Numbered from the stretch's first letter, positions 28,348 through 38,101 are shown. The stretch is 64,000 bases of DNA from Rhodospirillales bacterium (GCA_022823235.1 JAJDXO010000030.1:62001-126000), one strand, 5' to 3'. A program made the numbers and translations. Notes: generated by a model from the sequence alone, not told the origin.

Positions 28348-29466
28348 CTACTTGTAGAATTCCGCCGGATCGATAGGCAGCGGAACTTCTTCGCCCCGCT
28401 TCGCGGAGAGATCCATGGCCATGGTGTGCATGAGGTTGTTGTGACCGTCGAGCGCCGAGGCGTGCGGCGTCGGCAGACCCAACATGATGCGGCCGAACCA
28501 GCCGATGGTTTCTTCGCGCATCGGACCGTAGAGCTGGTCGTTCCAGAGATCGCCGGGCGGGTAGCTGGTCATGAATTCGACGTGGCGTTCGGCGGGTTCG
28601 AATCCGTTCGGCACGTAGCCGCCGCCCAGTTCCTCCGTGGTCGCGACAACCAGATCCCGATGGGTGTCCTCGATGTCGATGGCGCCCTTGGACCCGACGA
28701 TGCCGATCTCCAGGCCATAAACGGCGCCGGGCCAGACCTCGGGCAGACCCCACGAGATATTCATCGAGAAGATGGTGTCGTCATCCATGGTGAAGATGCC
28801 GAAGGTGGAGTCCTTGGTGCCCCACTCGGACAGCACCGGATCGACGGACTTGGCGTAGATTGACTTCGGCGTCTTGCCTTCCATCAGCCACATGGACATG
28901 TCGAGGGAGTGGGTGCCGGACACCACCATCGGCGTCAAATTATGCCGCTCGTTGGTCTTGGCGATGGTGGCGATGGGCACCATCCGGTTCATGAAGGCGC
29001 GGGTCACGACCGAGTGCACGTCGCCGATCTGGCCGGTTTGGAGGCGTTCCTTGACGGTGAGGAAACGGCGGCGAAAACGCTGGGTGTAGCCGATGCAGGC
29101 ATCCAGACCTTCCCCGGTGATGGCGTCGAGGATCTGTTTGGATTCCCGGGCCTCGGTGGCCAGCGGCTTTTCGATAAACAGTTTGTGGCCCTGTTCGACC
29201 GCCAGCAGCGTCGGCTCGGTATGTTTGTTTTCCTCGGTGATGATCATCACCGCATTGACTTCGGAGCGCTTGATCAGCTCCTCGGCGGACGTCGTGAAGA
29301 AATCCGCCTTGGTATCCTCCGCCAGCTTGCGGCCGAGGGGTTCGTTTATGTCCGCGAGGCCGAGCCATTTCACCCCCGGATATTCGCGCGCATACTTTGC
29401 GCGGATGCGGCCAATGGTGCCGCAGCCGATGATTGCCAAGCCGATCTCATCTACCGTGTCAGTCAT
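28348..29466 (-). CDS. Gfo/Idh/MocA-family oxidoreductase
   Basis: GLAIIGCGTIGRIRAKYAREYPGVKWLGLADINE, FIEKPLATEARESKQILDAI, IGYTQRFRRRFLTVKERL. Confidence 0.92.
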   Translation of the reverse strand: MTDTVDEIGLAIIGCGTIGRIRAKYAREYPGVKWLGLADINEPLGRKLAEDTKADFFTTSAEELIKRSEVNAVMIITEENKHTEPTLLAVEQGHKLFIEKPLATEARESKQILDAITGEGLDACIGYTQRFRRRFLTVKERLQTGQIGDVHSVVTRAFMNRMVPIATIAKTNERHNLTPMVVSGTHSLDMSMWLMEGKTPKSIYAKSVDPVLSEWGTKDSTFGIFTMDDDTIFSMNISWGLPEVWPGAVYGLEIGIVGSKGAIDIEDTHRDLVVATTEELGGGYVPNGFEPAERHVEFMTSYPPGDLWNDQLYGPMREETIGWFGRIMLGLPTPHASALDGHNNLMHTMAMDLSAKRGEEVPLPIDPAEFYK

Positions 29467-29649
29467 GCATTCAACCCTTTAATTCGGAGGCCGGCGCCTG
29501 CCCTTCCGGCGCCGGAGTTCCGCAAAATTATTGTCTGCGGTGGATTAATCAATCCCCGGATCACATGTTCCATATGGGGGTGATTTCCGATTGGTGCGTT
29601 ATGCGCAAGTAGGTACCGTATTCAAACAAACGCGATTATGTTGTTTATG

Positions 29650-29663
29650 GTCTTATATAAGTC
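29650..29663. promoter_or_regulatory. Near-perfect copy GTCTTATATAAGTC (candidate operator, site 4, upstream of the NMT1/SsuA-type ABC operon)
   Basis: 13/14 match to the 14-bp palindrome. Confidence 0.65.
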
Positions 29664-29803
29664 TATTCCTTAGATGGACGGTGTGTAATCGTTTGCACAA
29701 TGCCCGTAAAGGGGAACAGGCAGGTTACTTCGTTCGTGTTCGTGACGGCCGCATTTGCGGAATGGTTGCGTGTGTTTCACCCAAGTGCCTTAGGGAGGCG
29801 TTT

Positions 29804-30823
29804 ATGAAGAGAGTACTCAAATATACTATGGCGGCCGTCGCGGCTGTCCCGATGATGGCGGCGGCGATGACCGCCAACGCGCAGACCGTTAATGTCGGCG
29901 CGGCGGCCAACGTCGGCGGACTGATCGTGTTTGTCGCGCAGGCGAAGGGCTTCTTTGCGGCCAACGGCATTGACGCCAAGGTCGTGACCCGGAACACCGG
30001 CGGCGCGCTCACCAAGTCGCTCCGTGCCGGCGAGATGGATTTTGCTCCCGCCGCATTCACCAACCTGCCGGCGGCGCTGGAGCGCGGCTTCAAGGTCCGC
30101 GGTTTCGTGGGCTACACCGGCGGTTCATTCCTGAAACCGACCAGTGACAACTTCGTCGGTATCGCGGCGCGCGCCGGCACCGGCATCAAGACCGTCAATG
30201 ATCTCAAGGGCAAGAAGGTCGGCGTGACGTTTGCCAGCACCGGTGATCTGTATCTCCGCACCGTCCTCGAGAAGAACGGCATCACCACCCGTGACTACCA
30301 GCGCATCAACACCCGTCCGCCGAGCCTCGTCTCGGTTCTGGATACCGGCGGCGTGGACGCGATCGTCGCCTGGGAGCCGAACCTCACTCGTGCGCTCGAC
30401 AAGGTGAAGGGGGCGACCCTGGTGTCCCGCGGCGGTGACCACGTCTGCTTCTGCGCCGGCCTCCACGGCCTGCCGGAAAAGGTCTATGCGGACCGCAAGA
30501 AGACCCAGGGCGTTGTCGACGCCATGGCGCAGTCCGCCTGGTATATCCGCCAGCCCAAGAACGCCGATGAGGTTGCCGAAATCGGTTCCCGGTTTATCCG
30601 CGGCGCCGACAAGGATCTCGTGAAGCGGACCATGAAGCACATCGTCTTCGACGTGCGGATCGGCGAGAACACCAAGAAGGCCTTCAACTTCTCGGTCAAG
30701 CAGCTGATCGCCCAGAAGAAGATGAAGAAACCCTATGATCCGGATCAGTACTTCGACTTCTCCTTCATCAACGAGACGATGAAGAAACGTCCGGAGTGGT
30801 TCGCCGACCTCAGCAAGAGCTAG
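29804..30823 (+). CDS. ABC transporter substrate-binding protein (NMT1/SsuA/TauA type)
   Basis: Signal peptide then VNVGAAANVGGLIVFVAQAKGFFAANGIDAKVVTRNTGGALTKSLRAGEMDFAPAAFTNLPAAL. Confidence 0.88.
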   Translation: MKRVLKYTMAAVAAVPMMAAAMTANAQTVNVGAAANVGGLIVFVAQAKGFFAANGIDAKVVTRNTGGALTKSLRAGEMDFAPAAFTNLPAALERGFKVRGFVGYTGGSFLKPTSDNFVGIAARAGTGIKTVNDLKGKKVGVTFASTGDLYLRTVLEKNGITTRDYQRINTRPPSLVSVLDTGGVDAIVAWEPNLTRALDKVKGATLVSRGGDHVCFCAGLHGLPEKVYADRKKTQGVVDAMAQSAWYIRQPKNADEVAEIGSRFIRGADKDLVKRTMKHIVFDVRIGENTKKAFNFSVKQLIAQKKMKKPYDPDQYFDFSFINETMKKRPEWFADLSKS

Positions 30824-30848
30824 CCGCAGACCGGAGGCTGAATGGATG

Positions 30849-30880
30849 ATGGCGGGCGTGAGGTTGCTCGCGCCCGCCAT
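30849..30880 (+). other. Intergenic hairpin between the substrate-binding gene and the ABC ATPase gene
   Basis: ATGGCGGGCG (30849-30858) / CGCCCGCCAT (30871-30880), 10-bp perfect stem, 12-nt loop. Confidence 0.7.
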
Positions 30881-30913
30881 TGTCGCAATGAAATAATCAT
30901 AACGAGCGCTGCC

Positions 30914-31714
30914 ATGAATTCGATGACGCCGAAACTCGTTGTTGAGGGCCTGACGCACTATTACCCGGACGAATATACCGGCGAGTCGGTCCACGCCTTG
31001 GAAGACATTAATTTGGAGCTTTATGAGGGAGAGTTGGTTTCCGTCGTCGGCCCGTCGGGCTGCGGAAAATCCACCCTCCTGAACATCCTCGCCGGGCTGC
31101 TGCCCTACAAAATCGGTACGGCGAGCGTTGACGGCAACGTTATTCATGGTCCGGGTCCCGACCGGGGGGTGGTCTTTCAGGAGCACGCCATCCTGCCGTG
31201 GCGCACCGTCGCCAAGAACATCGGTCACGGCCTGGAAATCCGCAAAGTACCGCAGGCCGAGCGGGAGAAGCGGGTTCAGGAATTCATCGACCTCGTCGGC
31301 CTGACCGGGTTCGAGGATAAATTTCCTCACGAACTTTCCGGCGGCATGAAGCAGCGCTGCCAGGTGGCGCGCACCCTTTGCTCCGATCCGGTGGTCATGC
31401 TGATGGACGAACCGTTCGCCGCGGTGGATGCGCAAACCCGCATCACCCTTCAAGAGGAGCTTAACCGGATCGCCATGGCGACCCACAAGACCATCCTCTT
31501 TATCACCCACTCGGTGGAGGAGGCGGCGTTCCTGGCCGATCGCTGCCTGGTATTTTCGGCGCGGCCCGGCCGTTTGAAGGAAATCGTCGAGATTGGTATT
31601 CCGCGCGAGCAGCGCAACTGGACGAATATGAACGATAACGCGATCTTCATCGCGGCCCGCGACCGCATTCTCGCATCGGTGCGCGAGGAGGTATCCATTG
31701 CAGTCGAGGAGTAG
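30914..31714 (+). CDS. ABC transporter ATP-binding protein (SsuB/TauB type)
   Basis: Walker A GPSGCGKSTLL, signature LSGGMKQR, Walker B VVMLMDEPFAAVD. Confidence 0.95.
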   Translation: MNSMTPKLVVEGLTHYYPDEYTGESVHALEDINLELYEGELVSVVGPSGCGKSTLLNILAGLLPYKIGTASVDGNVIHGPGPDRGVVFQEHAILPWRTVAKNIGHGLEIRKVPQAEREKRVQEFIDLVGLTGFEDKFPHELSGGMKQRCQVARTLCSDPVVMLMDEPFAAVDAQTRITLQEELNRIAMATHKTILFITHSVEEAAFLADRCLVFSARPGRLKEIVEIGIPREQRNWTNMNDNAIFIAARDRILASVREEVSIAVEE

Positions 31715-32510
31715 CATGGACCGGCTGTGGTGGCATTTTCAGCAACTGCTGAAAATCGACGCCATGAATCTGGTCATCCTGGTGATCGTCGTCCTCATCG
31801 GGTGGACGATCATCTCGGAGACCATCCCCAATCCGGCGCGCTATCTGCCATCGCCGTTGGCCGTTTCGTTGTCGTCGGTGGACATGCTCGTCAAAGGACT
31901 GCTGCCCAGCTACTACAGCGATACGCTGGTGCGGCTCATCATCGGAAGCTCCATCGGCCTGGCGGCCGGTATTCCGTTCGGATTGCTGCTCGGTTTGAAC
32001 AAGACCGTCGCCGATATGTTCCACCCGATGATGAACTTCTTCCAGTCGGTCTCGGGCATCGCCATCTTTCCGATCGTGGTGATCTGGTGGGGCAACTCGG
32101 ACACCACGGTTCTTGCGGTCATTCTTTACACCAGCTTCTTCCCGATCGCCTTCAACGTCTTGTCGGGCGTCCGGGAAATCCCAATTCGCTACGTCAATGC
32201 GGCGCGGACCATGGGCGCCAGCAAATATCAGATCATGAAGGATGTGCTTTTTCCGGGCGCCATGCCGCACATCGCGACGGGTTCACGTCTCTCGATCGGC
32301 TTTGCCTGGCGGGCGGTGATCGCCGGCGAGATGCTGGCCGGCCGCCAGGGCCTGGGCTGGATGATTTTCACCGGCCAGGACGCGGACCGGACCGCCGAGG
32401 TGATTCTGGGCATGGTGATGATCGGACTCACCTGGATCATTCTCGATCATTATCTGCTGCGGCCCATCGAAGCCGACACCATCGAGAGATGGGGGCTGGT
32501 GCAGCGATGA
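31698..32510 (+). CDS. ABC transporter permease (SsuC/TauC type)
   Basis: LGLNKTVADMFHPMMNFFQSVSGIAIFPIVVIWWG; EAA-like loop NAARTMGASKYQIMKDVLFPGAMPHI. Confidence 0.92.
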   Translation: MQSRSSMDRLWWHFQQLLKIDAMNLVILVIVVLIGWTIISETIPNPARYLPSPLAVSLSSVDMLVKGLLPSYYSDTLVRLIIGSSIGLAAGIPFGLLLGLNKTVADMFHPMMNFFQSVSGIAIFPIVVIWWGNSDTTVLAVILYTSFFPIAFNVLSGVREIPIRYVNAARTMGASKYQIMKDVLFPGAMPHIATGSRLSIGFAWRAVIAGEMLAGRQGLGWMIFTGQDADRTAEVILGMVMIGLTWIILDHYLLRPIEADTIERWGLVQR

Positions 32511-33370
32511 CCACGGCGGTCGGAAATCTCTCCATTGCCATCCAGCGGCGCTTCGGGCGCCAGCGGCTCCGCAAGATTATCCTGGGGTCCATCCCGTTCG
32601 CGGTGATGATTACCATTTGGCACGCCAATACGGTGTTCGAGTGGCTGCCGCCGGTGTTCATTCCGCCCATCGGCGACGTCTGGGAGGCGATCTTCTTCCT
32701 GCAGGAGGATTGCGCCGGGTTCGTCGCCCTGGTCATGCTGGACAATAGCTGTCTGATCACCACCCATGTGTTTTCCAGCATCGGACGGGTGATATTGGCG
32801 GCCATTGTCGGTCTGCCGCTGGGCATCGCCTTCGGCATTCTTTGCGGGATGAGCCGGACGCTCTCCAAGTTCCTCGAACCGGTCGGCGTGTTCGCCAATT
32901 CGATCTCGGGCATCGCCTGGATCCCGCTGGCAATCGTGTGGTTCGGCGTCGGCTGGGTGACCACGTTGTTCATCATGCTGAACACCATTTTCTGGTTGAT
33001 GTTCTTCAACTCCATGCTTGGTGTGCGGTCGGTCGCCAAGGTCTACGAGGAGAGCGTGCTGACCATGGGCGGCAGCCGCTGGGACGTGATCAAGCAGGTC
33101 TATTTGCCGGGGGCCATGCCCTCGATCATCACCGGCATGCGCATGTCCATGGGGTTCGGCTGGCGGGCGCTGATCGCCGCCGAGATGATCGGCGGTGACA
33201 GCGGCCTCGGGTTCATGATCTTTACCTCCGCCGCCGAGTTCAAGATCGAGGAGGTCTTCCTCGGCGTGATCTTCATCTCCATTATCTTCATGGCCACCGA
33301 CAAGTATCTGCTGGCGCCCCTGGAGAAATGGACGGTGGAGCGTTGGGGACTGGTCTGGAGGCCGACCTAG
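32507..33370 (+). CDS. ABC transporter permease (SsuC/TauC type)
   Basis: FVALVMLDNSCLITTHVFSSIGRVILAAIVGLPLGIAFGI; EESVLTMGGSRWDVIKQVYLPGAMPSIITGMR; ATGA overlap with the preceding permease. Confidence 0.92.
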   Translation: MTTAVGNLSIAIQRRFGRQRLRKIILGSIPFAVMITIWHANTVFEWLPPVFIPPIGDVWEAIFFLQEDCAGFVALVMLDNSCLITTHVFSSIGRVILAAIVGLPLGIAFGILCGMSRTLSKFLEPVGVFANSISGIAWIPLAIVWFGVGWVTTLFIMLNTIFWLMFFNSMLGVRSVAKVYEESVLTMGGSRWDVIKQVYLPGAMPSIITGMRMSMGFGWRALIAAEMIGGDSGLGFMIFTSAAEFKIEEVFLGVIFISIIFMATDKYLLAPLEKWTVERWGLVWRPT

Positions 33371-33371
33371 G

Positions 33372-33782
33372 ATGGCGCGTGCACAGACCGACGCCGAGGG
33401 CAACGTTCTCGAGGGCGAATATCAGTCGGGCGTGGTCAGCGAGACCGGCTTCAGGCGCCGGCGGTGGTATCACCGCCGGGACGTCCGGTTCGTCAGCCTG
33501 GTCGCGGCTTTCGTCATCGCATTCCAGGCATATGGTTACATTACCGGCCCATCCCGCATCAGCGGCGACGTTCAGGCGCGTATCGATCAAGGGGCTGAAG
33601 CCATAGATATCCTCGTCACGGCAAATTTCAAAGCCGAAGCCTTCCATATGGAGATCTATCAGGAACTGGGTGCGCTGGCGGGCGAGGAGGGAGACGCGGT
33701 CATCGTTCGGCGAGTGACGCCCGACGAAATTCGATTTCTCGCGCGGAAGTACTGGATCAAATCCATAGATTTGGCAAAGTAG
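33372..33782 (+). CDS. Small single-TM protein of unknown function
   Basis: 136 aa; RRRRWYHRRDVRFVSLVAAFVIAFQAYGYITG then soluble domain; starts 1 nt after the permease stop. Confidence 0.65.
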   Translation: MARAQTDAEGNVLEGEYQSGVVSETGFRRRRWYHRRDVRFVSLVAAFVIAFQAYGYITGPSRISGDVQARIDQGAEAIDILVTANFKAEAFHMEIYQELGALAGEEGDAVIVRRVTPDEIRFLARKYWIKSIDLAK

Positions 33783-33816
33783 CGCAGAATTAAATCCTAT
33801 TACCGGCGAGGATCAC

Positions 33817-34602
33817 ATGACACTCAAATATTCCGCCAACCTCGGGATGATGTTCACCGAGGAGGACGACCCCATCGCGCGCATCGGTGCGGCGGCGGCA
33901 GCCGGGTTCAAGGCGGTCGAATTCCTTTTCATCTATGACCTGGATCTGGATGCCATCCGGCGCGAAATGGATGACCATGAGCAGGACATGTCGGTGATCA
34001 ATATCGCCGTCGGCGAGGGCATCCAAATGGGGCCGCTGGTGATGGCGGCGCCCGGCAGGCAGGAGGCTTTCCGGGAAAATCTGGCGGCCGGGGTCGAATA
34101 CGCCTCGGCGCTCAAACCCACCGGCTTCGTCATTCCGGCCTATATGCCGCCCGAGGGGGTTTCGCGCGCGGAGGCGATTGATGTCTTTAAGGAAAATCTG
34201 CCGGCGGTCGGCGACGCCATGGGGGATATCGGCGTGCCGGTCCTGATCGAGGCGCTTAATCCCGATATCCGGCCCAAATCCATTCTTCGCGATACCGCCG
34301 AGATCATGGAGGTTATCGACGCCGTGGGTCATCCCAATATCGGCATCGAGTACGACGTTTATCATATGTACACGACGGAGCCGGACATGATCGCGGTCAT
34401 TCGCGAACATCTGGACCTGATCGGCAACATTCAGATTGCCGATACGCCCGGCCGCGGCGAACCGGGAACCGGCGAGATCGACTACGGGACTTTTCTCAAG
34501 GATCTCGATGAACTGGGGTACGACAAGTGGGTGGCGCTGGAATACATGCCGACGGTGCCGACACTCGAGTCGCTCGAATGGATGAAAACCCTGGCGGCAT
34601 AA
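33817..34602 (+). CDS. Hydroxypyruvate isomerase / sugar-phosphate isomerase-family TIM barrel (Hyi-like)
   Basis: YSANLGMMFTEEDDPIARIGAAAAAGFKAVEFLF... IEYDVYHMYTTEPDMIAVIREHLDLIGNIQIADTPGRGEPGTGEIDYG. Confidence 0.9.
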   Translation: MTLKYSANLGMMFTEEDDPIARIGAAAAAGFKAVEFLFIYDLDLDAIRREMDDHEQDMSVINIAVGEGIQMGPLVMAAPGRQEAFRENLAAGVEYASALKPTGFVIPAYMPPEGVSRAEAIDVFKENLPAVGDAMGDIGVPVLIEALNPDIRPKSILRDTAEIMEVIDAVGHPNIGIEYDVYHMYTTEPDMIAVIREHLDLIGNIQIADTPGRGEPGTGEIDYGTFLKDLDELGYDKWVALEYMPTVPTLESLEWMKTLAA

Positions 34603-34643
34603 TTGCTTGCCGCCGAAACCCGATCGTCAGTTAGGTAAAGCGC

Positions 34644-35573
34644 ATGAAAGCCGTCTTGATGAAGGACTACGGCGGTGCCGAGGTTCTGGAATTCGAAGAA
34701 ACCGATGATCCCGTGCCCGCCGCCGGGCAGGTGCTGGTCGACATTCACCGGGCGACCGTGAACCCGGCGGACTGGAAGGTCCGCGAAGGCCGCCGCCGGG
34801 ACGCCGTCAAGGCCGCGTTCCCTCACATTCTGGGCCGGGATTTCTCCGGCGTCGTCGCCGAACTGGGCGACGGGGTGTCCGGCCTGTCGGTCGGGGATGC
34901 CGTATTCGGGGTTACCGACACCGGTCAGGAAGGGTGTTATGCCGAACGCTTGGCGATCCGCGCCGATCTCTGCGGCAGGAAGCCCGACGCCATGTCGCAC
35001 GCCGAAGCCGCGGCCCTCGCATTGACCGGCCTTACGGCCATGATTTCCATCGAGGAGTATCTCAAGCTCAAAGAAGGGGAAACCATCCTGATCCAGGGCG
35101 GCGCCGGCGGCGTGGGTAGTTTCGCCGTTCAATTCGCGCACCATATGGGCGCCCATGTCGTCACCACCGCGAGCGGCCGGAACCGTGACTACCTCAAGAG
35201 CCTCGGGGCCGACGAGGTGATCGATTACAACAAAACGGATTTCACCGAAGCGGTATCGGACGTCGACGCGGTCTATGATCTGATCGGCGGCGAGATTCAG
35301 GTGCGGTCGTATGGCGTACTGAAATCCGGCGGACGGCTGGCGTGGAACGCGCCGCCGCCGGCAGGCGCCGAAGTGGGCCGGGACGATATCGAGGTGCTGC
35401 ATCCGAATGTGGCGCGGGACGGCGAATATATGCGCCGGATCGCCGAGCTTTATTCGGATGGCGCGATCAGACCGCCGGAAATCCGGGAAATGCCTCTATC
35501 GGAAATCCGCGCCGCCCATGAATTGAGCGCCACCGGGCACGTCCGGGGGAAGCTCGTCCTCGTCGTCCGCTAG
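34644..35573 (+). CDS. NADP-dependent quinone oxidoreductase-like MDR protein
   Basis: MKAVLMKDYGGAEVLEFEETDDPVPAAGQVLVDIHRATVNPADWKVREG, ILIQGGAGGVGSFAVQFAHHMGAHVV. Confidence 0.93.
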   Translation: MKAVLMKDYGGAEVLEFEETDDPVPAAGQVLVDIHRATVNPADWKVREGRRRDAVKAAFPHILGRDFSGVVAELGDGVSGLSVGDAVFGVTDTGQEGCYAERLAIRADLCGRKPDAMSHAEAAALALTGLTAMISIEEYLKLKEGETILIQGGAGGVGSFAVQFAHHMGAHVVTTASGRNRDYLKSLGADEVIDYNKTDFTEAVSDVDAVYDLIGGEIQVRSYGVLKSGGRLAWNAPPPAGAEVGRDDIEVLHPNVARDGEYMRRIAELYSDGAIRPPEIREMPLSEIRAAHELSATGHVRGKLVLVVR

Positions 35574-35583
35574 AGTCCGGACT

Positions 35584-36786
35584 CTAAACGACGCCGTCTT
35601 TTCGAAGCACGGCGATCTCCTCGGCGCTCAACCCCGCCAATTCGGCCAGGACATCGTCCGTATCGGCGCCCAGAACCGGCGGCGGCGACTGCACCGCGGC
35701 CGGTGTATCGGAGAATCCGTACGGGATTCCCAGGGCGCGGATCGGTCCCGCCGTCGGGTGATCCATCTCCACGACCATGTCGTTGGCAATCGCCTGGGCG
35801 CTCGCCAGCGACTCGTCGACGGCATTGACCTTCGAACATGGAATGCCCCCGGCCTCGAACAGAGCCATCCAGTCTTCGGCGGACCTTGCCGCGAGCGCTT
35901 CGATGATGAGGGGATCCAGCTTGTCGCGGTTCGTAACCCGCCCCGCGTTGGTCTTGAACCGATCGTCCGCGGCCCACTCCGGATGTCCGACCAGTCCCGC
36001 GAACTTTCCGAACTGAAGGTCGTTGCCGACCGCCAGCGCGATTTCCCCCTCGGCGCACGGATAGTCGGCATACGGCACGACGTTCGGGTGGCCGTTGCCG
36101 AACCGGCCCGGCCGGCCGCCGCCGATCAAATGGTTGGACGCCACGTTGATCAGCATGGAGAGCGAGGTGTTGAACAGCGACAGATCGATCCTTTGCCCCT
36201 TGCCGGTGCGGTGGCGCGCCTGAAGGGCGGCCAGAACCGTCATCGCCGCGTATTGGCCGGTGCACACGTCGACGATGGCGACGCCGAGCTTGGTCGGGCC
36301 ACCGTCCTTCTCACCGGTGATGCTCATGAGTCCGCTTTCGGCTTGCAGCAGGAAGTCGTAGCCCGGCATGCCGCCCTTGGGCCCCTTGTCGCCATAGCCG
36401 GTGATCGAACAGTGCACCACCTGCGGCGCATTCTCCTCCATCCATGCGCGGGTGAAGCCCCAACCGTCCAGCTGGCCGGGCTTGAAGTTTTCGATCAGAA
36501 CGTCGGCGCCGGCGAGCAGTCTGCGCAGGATTTCCCTGCCGCGCTCGTCTTTCAGATTGAGCGTCACGCTCCGCTTGTTGCGGTTGATGCCCAGGAAATA
36601 AGCCGCTTCACCGCCGGCGAAGGGAGGGCCCCAGCTACGGGTATCGTCGCCCCGGCCGGGCTGCTCGATTTTGATGATCCCGGCGCCCATGTCGCCCAAA
36701 TTCATGGTGCAGAACGGCCCGGCGAGTATCCGGGTGAGGTCGATCACCCGGATGCCGTGGAGTGGACCCTGGACGTCCGAATTCAT
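35584..36786 (-). CDS. CoA transferase, family III (CaiB/BaiF)
   Basis: LHGIRVIDLTRILAGPFCTMNLGDMGAGIIKIEQPGRGDDTRSWGPPF, NRNKRSVTLNLKDERG. Confidence 0.94.
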   Translation of the reverse strand: MNSDVQGPLHGIRVIDLTRILAGPFCTMNLGDMGAGIIKIEQPGRGDDTRSWGPPFAGGEAAYFLGINRNKRSVTLNLKDERGREILRRLLAGADVLIENFKPGQLDGWGFTRAWMEENAPQVVHCSITGYGDKGPKGGMPGYDFLLQAESGLMSITGEKDGGPTKLGVAIVDVCTGQYAAMTVLAALQARHRTGKGQRIDLSLFNTSLSMLINVASNHLIGGGRPGRFGNGHPNVVPYADYPCAEGEIALAVGNDLQFGKFAGLVGHPEWAADDRFKTNAGRVTNRDKLDPLIIEALAARSAEDWMALFEAGGIPCSKVNAVDESLASAQAIANDMVVEMDHPTAGPIRALGIPYGFSDTPAAVQSPPPVLGADTDDVLAELAGLSAEEIAVLRKDGVV

Positions 36787-36789
36787 GGA

Positions 36790-37659
36790 TCAGCCCCTCG
36801 GCGGCGCCATATTTCGGTCATTGGCCAGATCATCGAGATAGGTGTCGACCTTCTCTTTCCGCTGGAGCCGGAATTTGTGGAAATCGGCCGGCCGTTTCTC
36901 CAGGAACGCGTTCATGCCTTCCAGGGACTCCTCGGAGCCCCAGATCTCGGCCAGCAGTTCCATACCCTGCTGCCACGACGCGTACAACTCGTCGGATTCG
37001 AAATTGAGGGATTTCTTGGTTGCCCGCAGGGTCTGGCCCGAATAGCCCTTGATCTGCCGGCACCAAGCCTCCGTCTCCTCCCGAAGATTGGCTTTGGGTA
37101 CGACCTTGTTGATGAGGCCGATCTCGACGGCCTCCTCGGCGCTGAACCGCCGGCAGAGGAATATCATTTCCTTGGCCAGCCGGTCGCCGATAAGGCGCGG
37201 AATATACTGGGTCGCGCCGACTGTCGGGCAGGCGCCGACCTTGGCGCCGGTCTGACCGAAAATGCCGTCATCGGCCGAGATTACCAGGTCGCACCAAAGC
37301 GCCAGTTCGTGGCCGCCGCCCATGCAGTAGCCGTGAACCATCGCGATCATCGGCACCGTGGCGCCGCGAATGGCCATGGCGAGCCCGAGCATCCGGTCGT
37401 TCCAGTGCATCGCGTTGGCGCGGTTGAGCTTCATCATGGCGTGGAAATCGCCGCCGGCGGAGAACGCCTTGTCGCCCACGCCGGTGATGACGCCGGCGAC
37501 GATGGACTGGTCCTCGCGGATCGACTTCACCGCATCGATGAGTTCGTCCAGGGTCTGCTCGCGGAAGGCGTTCATCACCTCCGGGCGGTTGATGGTGATC
37601 CAGGCGACGTCGTCCTTCACCTCGAACAGAATTTCGTTGTAGCTGCGTTCAAGCGGCAC
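36790..37659 (-). CDS. Enoyl-CoA hydratase/isomerase family
   Basis: VAWITINRPEVMNAFREQTLDELIDAVKSIREDQSIVAGVITGVGDKAFSAGGDF. Confidence 0.93.
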   Translation of the reverse strand: MPLERSYNEILFEVKDDVAWITINRPEVMNAFREQTLDELIDAVKSIREDQSIVAGVITGVGDKAFSAGGDFHAMMKLNRANAMHWNDRMLGLAMAIRGATVPMIAMVHGYCMGGGHELALWCDLVISADDGIFGQTGAKVGACPTVGATQYIPRLIGDRLAKEMIFLCRRFSAEEAVEIGLINKVVPKANLREETEAWCRQIKGYSGQTLRATKKSLNFESDELYASWQQGMELLAEIWGSEESLEGMNAFLEKRPADFHKFRLQRKEKVDTYLDDLANDRNMAPPRG

Positions 37660-37687
37660 GGGTTTTCTCCCTTGTGCGTGGGTCGGG

Positions 37688-38101
37688 CTAGTGGGTTTCT
37701 TCGATTTCGATGAGGGTGCCCATCGAATCCTTGGGATGAATGAAAAATAGACGGCTATCCGGCGTCGGTTCGCCGAGGACGCGGATTCCGTTCCTGTTTG
37801 CGGCGGCGGCGGCGCTGTCCACGTCCGGGGTGGTCAGACAAAAATGATGGATGCCGCCAGCCGGATTGCGTTCCAGAAACCTGGCTATGGGCGAGTCCTC
37901 GCCAAGTGGCTCCATGAGTTCGATGCGGGCGTTCTCCAGCTGGATCATCACCATGCGCACGCCCTGGCGGGGATTTTCGGAAGGTTTGCTCACCTCGCAG
38001 CCGAACCGCTCCCGATAGAGCCGGATGGCGGCATTCAGATCGGGAACCGCGATCGACACGTGATCCAAACCTTGGGCGGGAATTGGCGCTTTCTCGGACA
38101 T
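37688..38101 (-). CDS. Methylmalonyl-CoA epimerase-like VOC protein
   Basis: GLDHVSIAVPDLNAAIRLYRERFGCEVSKPSENPRQGVRMVMIQLENARIELMEPLGEDSPIARFLERNPAGGIHHFCL. Confidence 0.87.
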   Translation of the reverse strand: MSEKAPIPAQGLDHVSIAVPDLNAAIRLYRERFGCEVSKPSENPRQGVRMVMIQLENARIELMEPLGEDSPIARFLERNPAGGIHHFCLTTPDVDSAAAAANRNGIRVLGEPTPDSRLFFIHPKDSMGTLIEIEETH

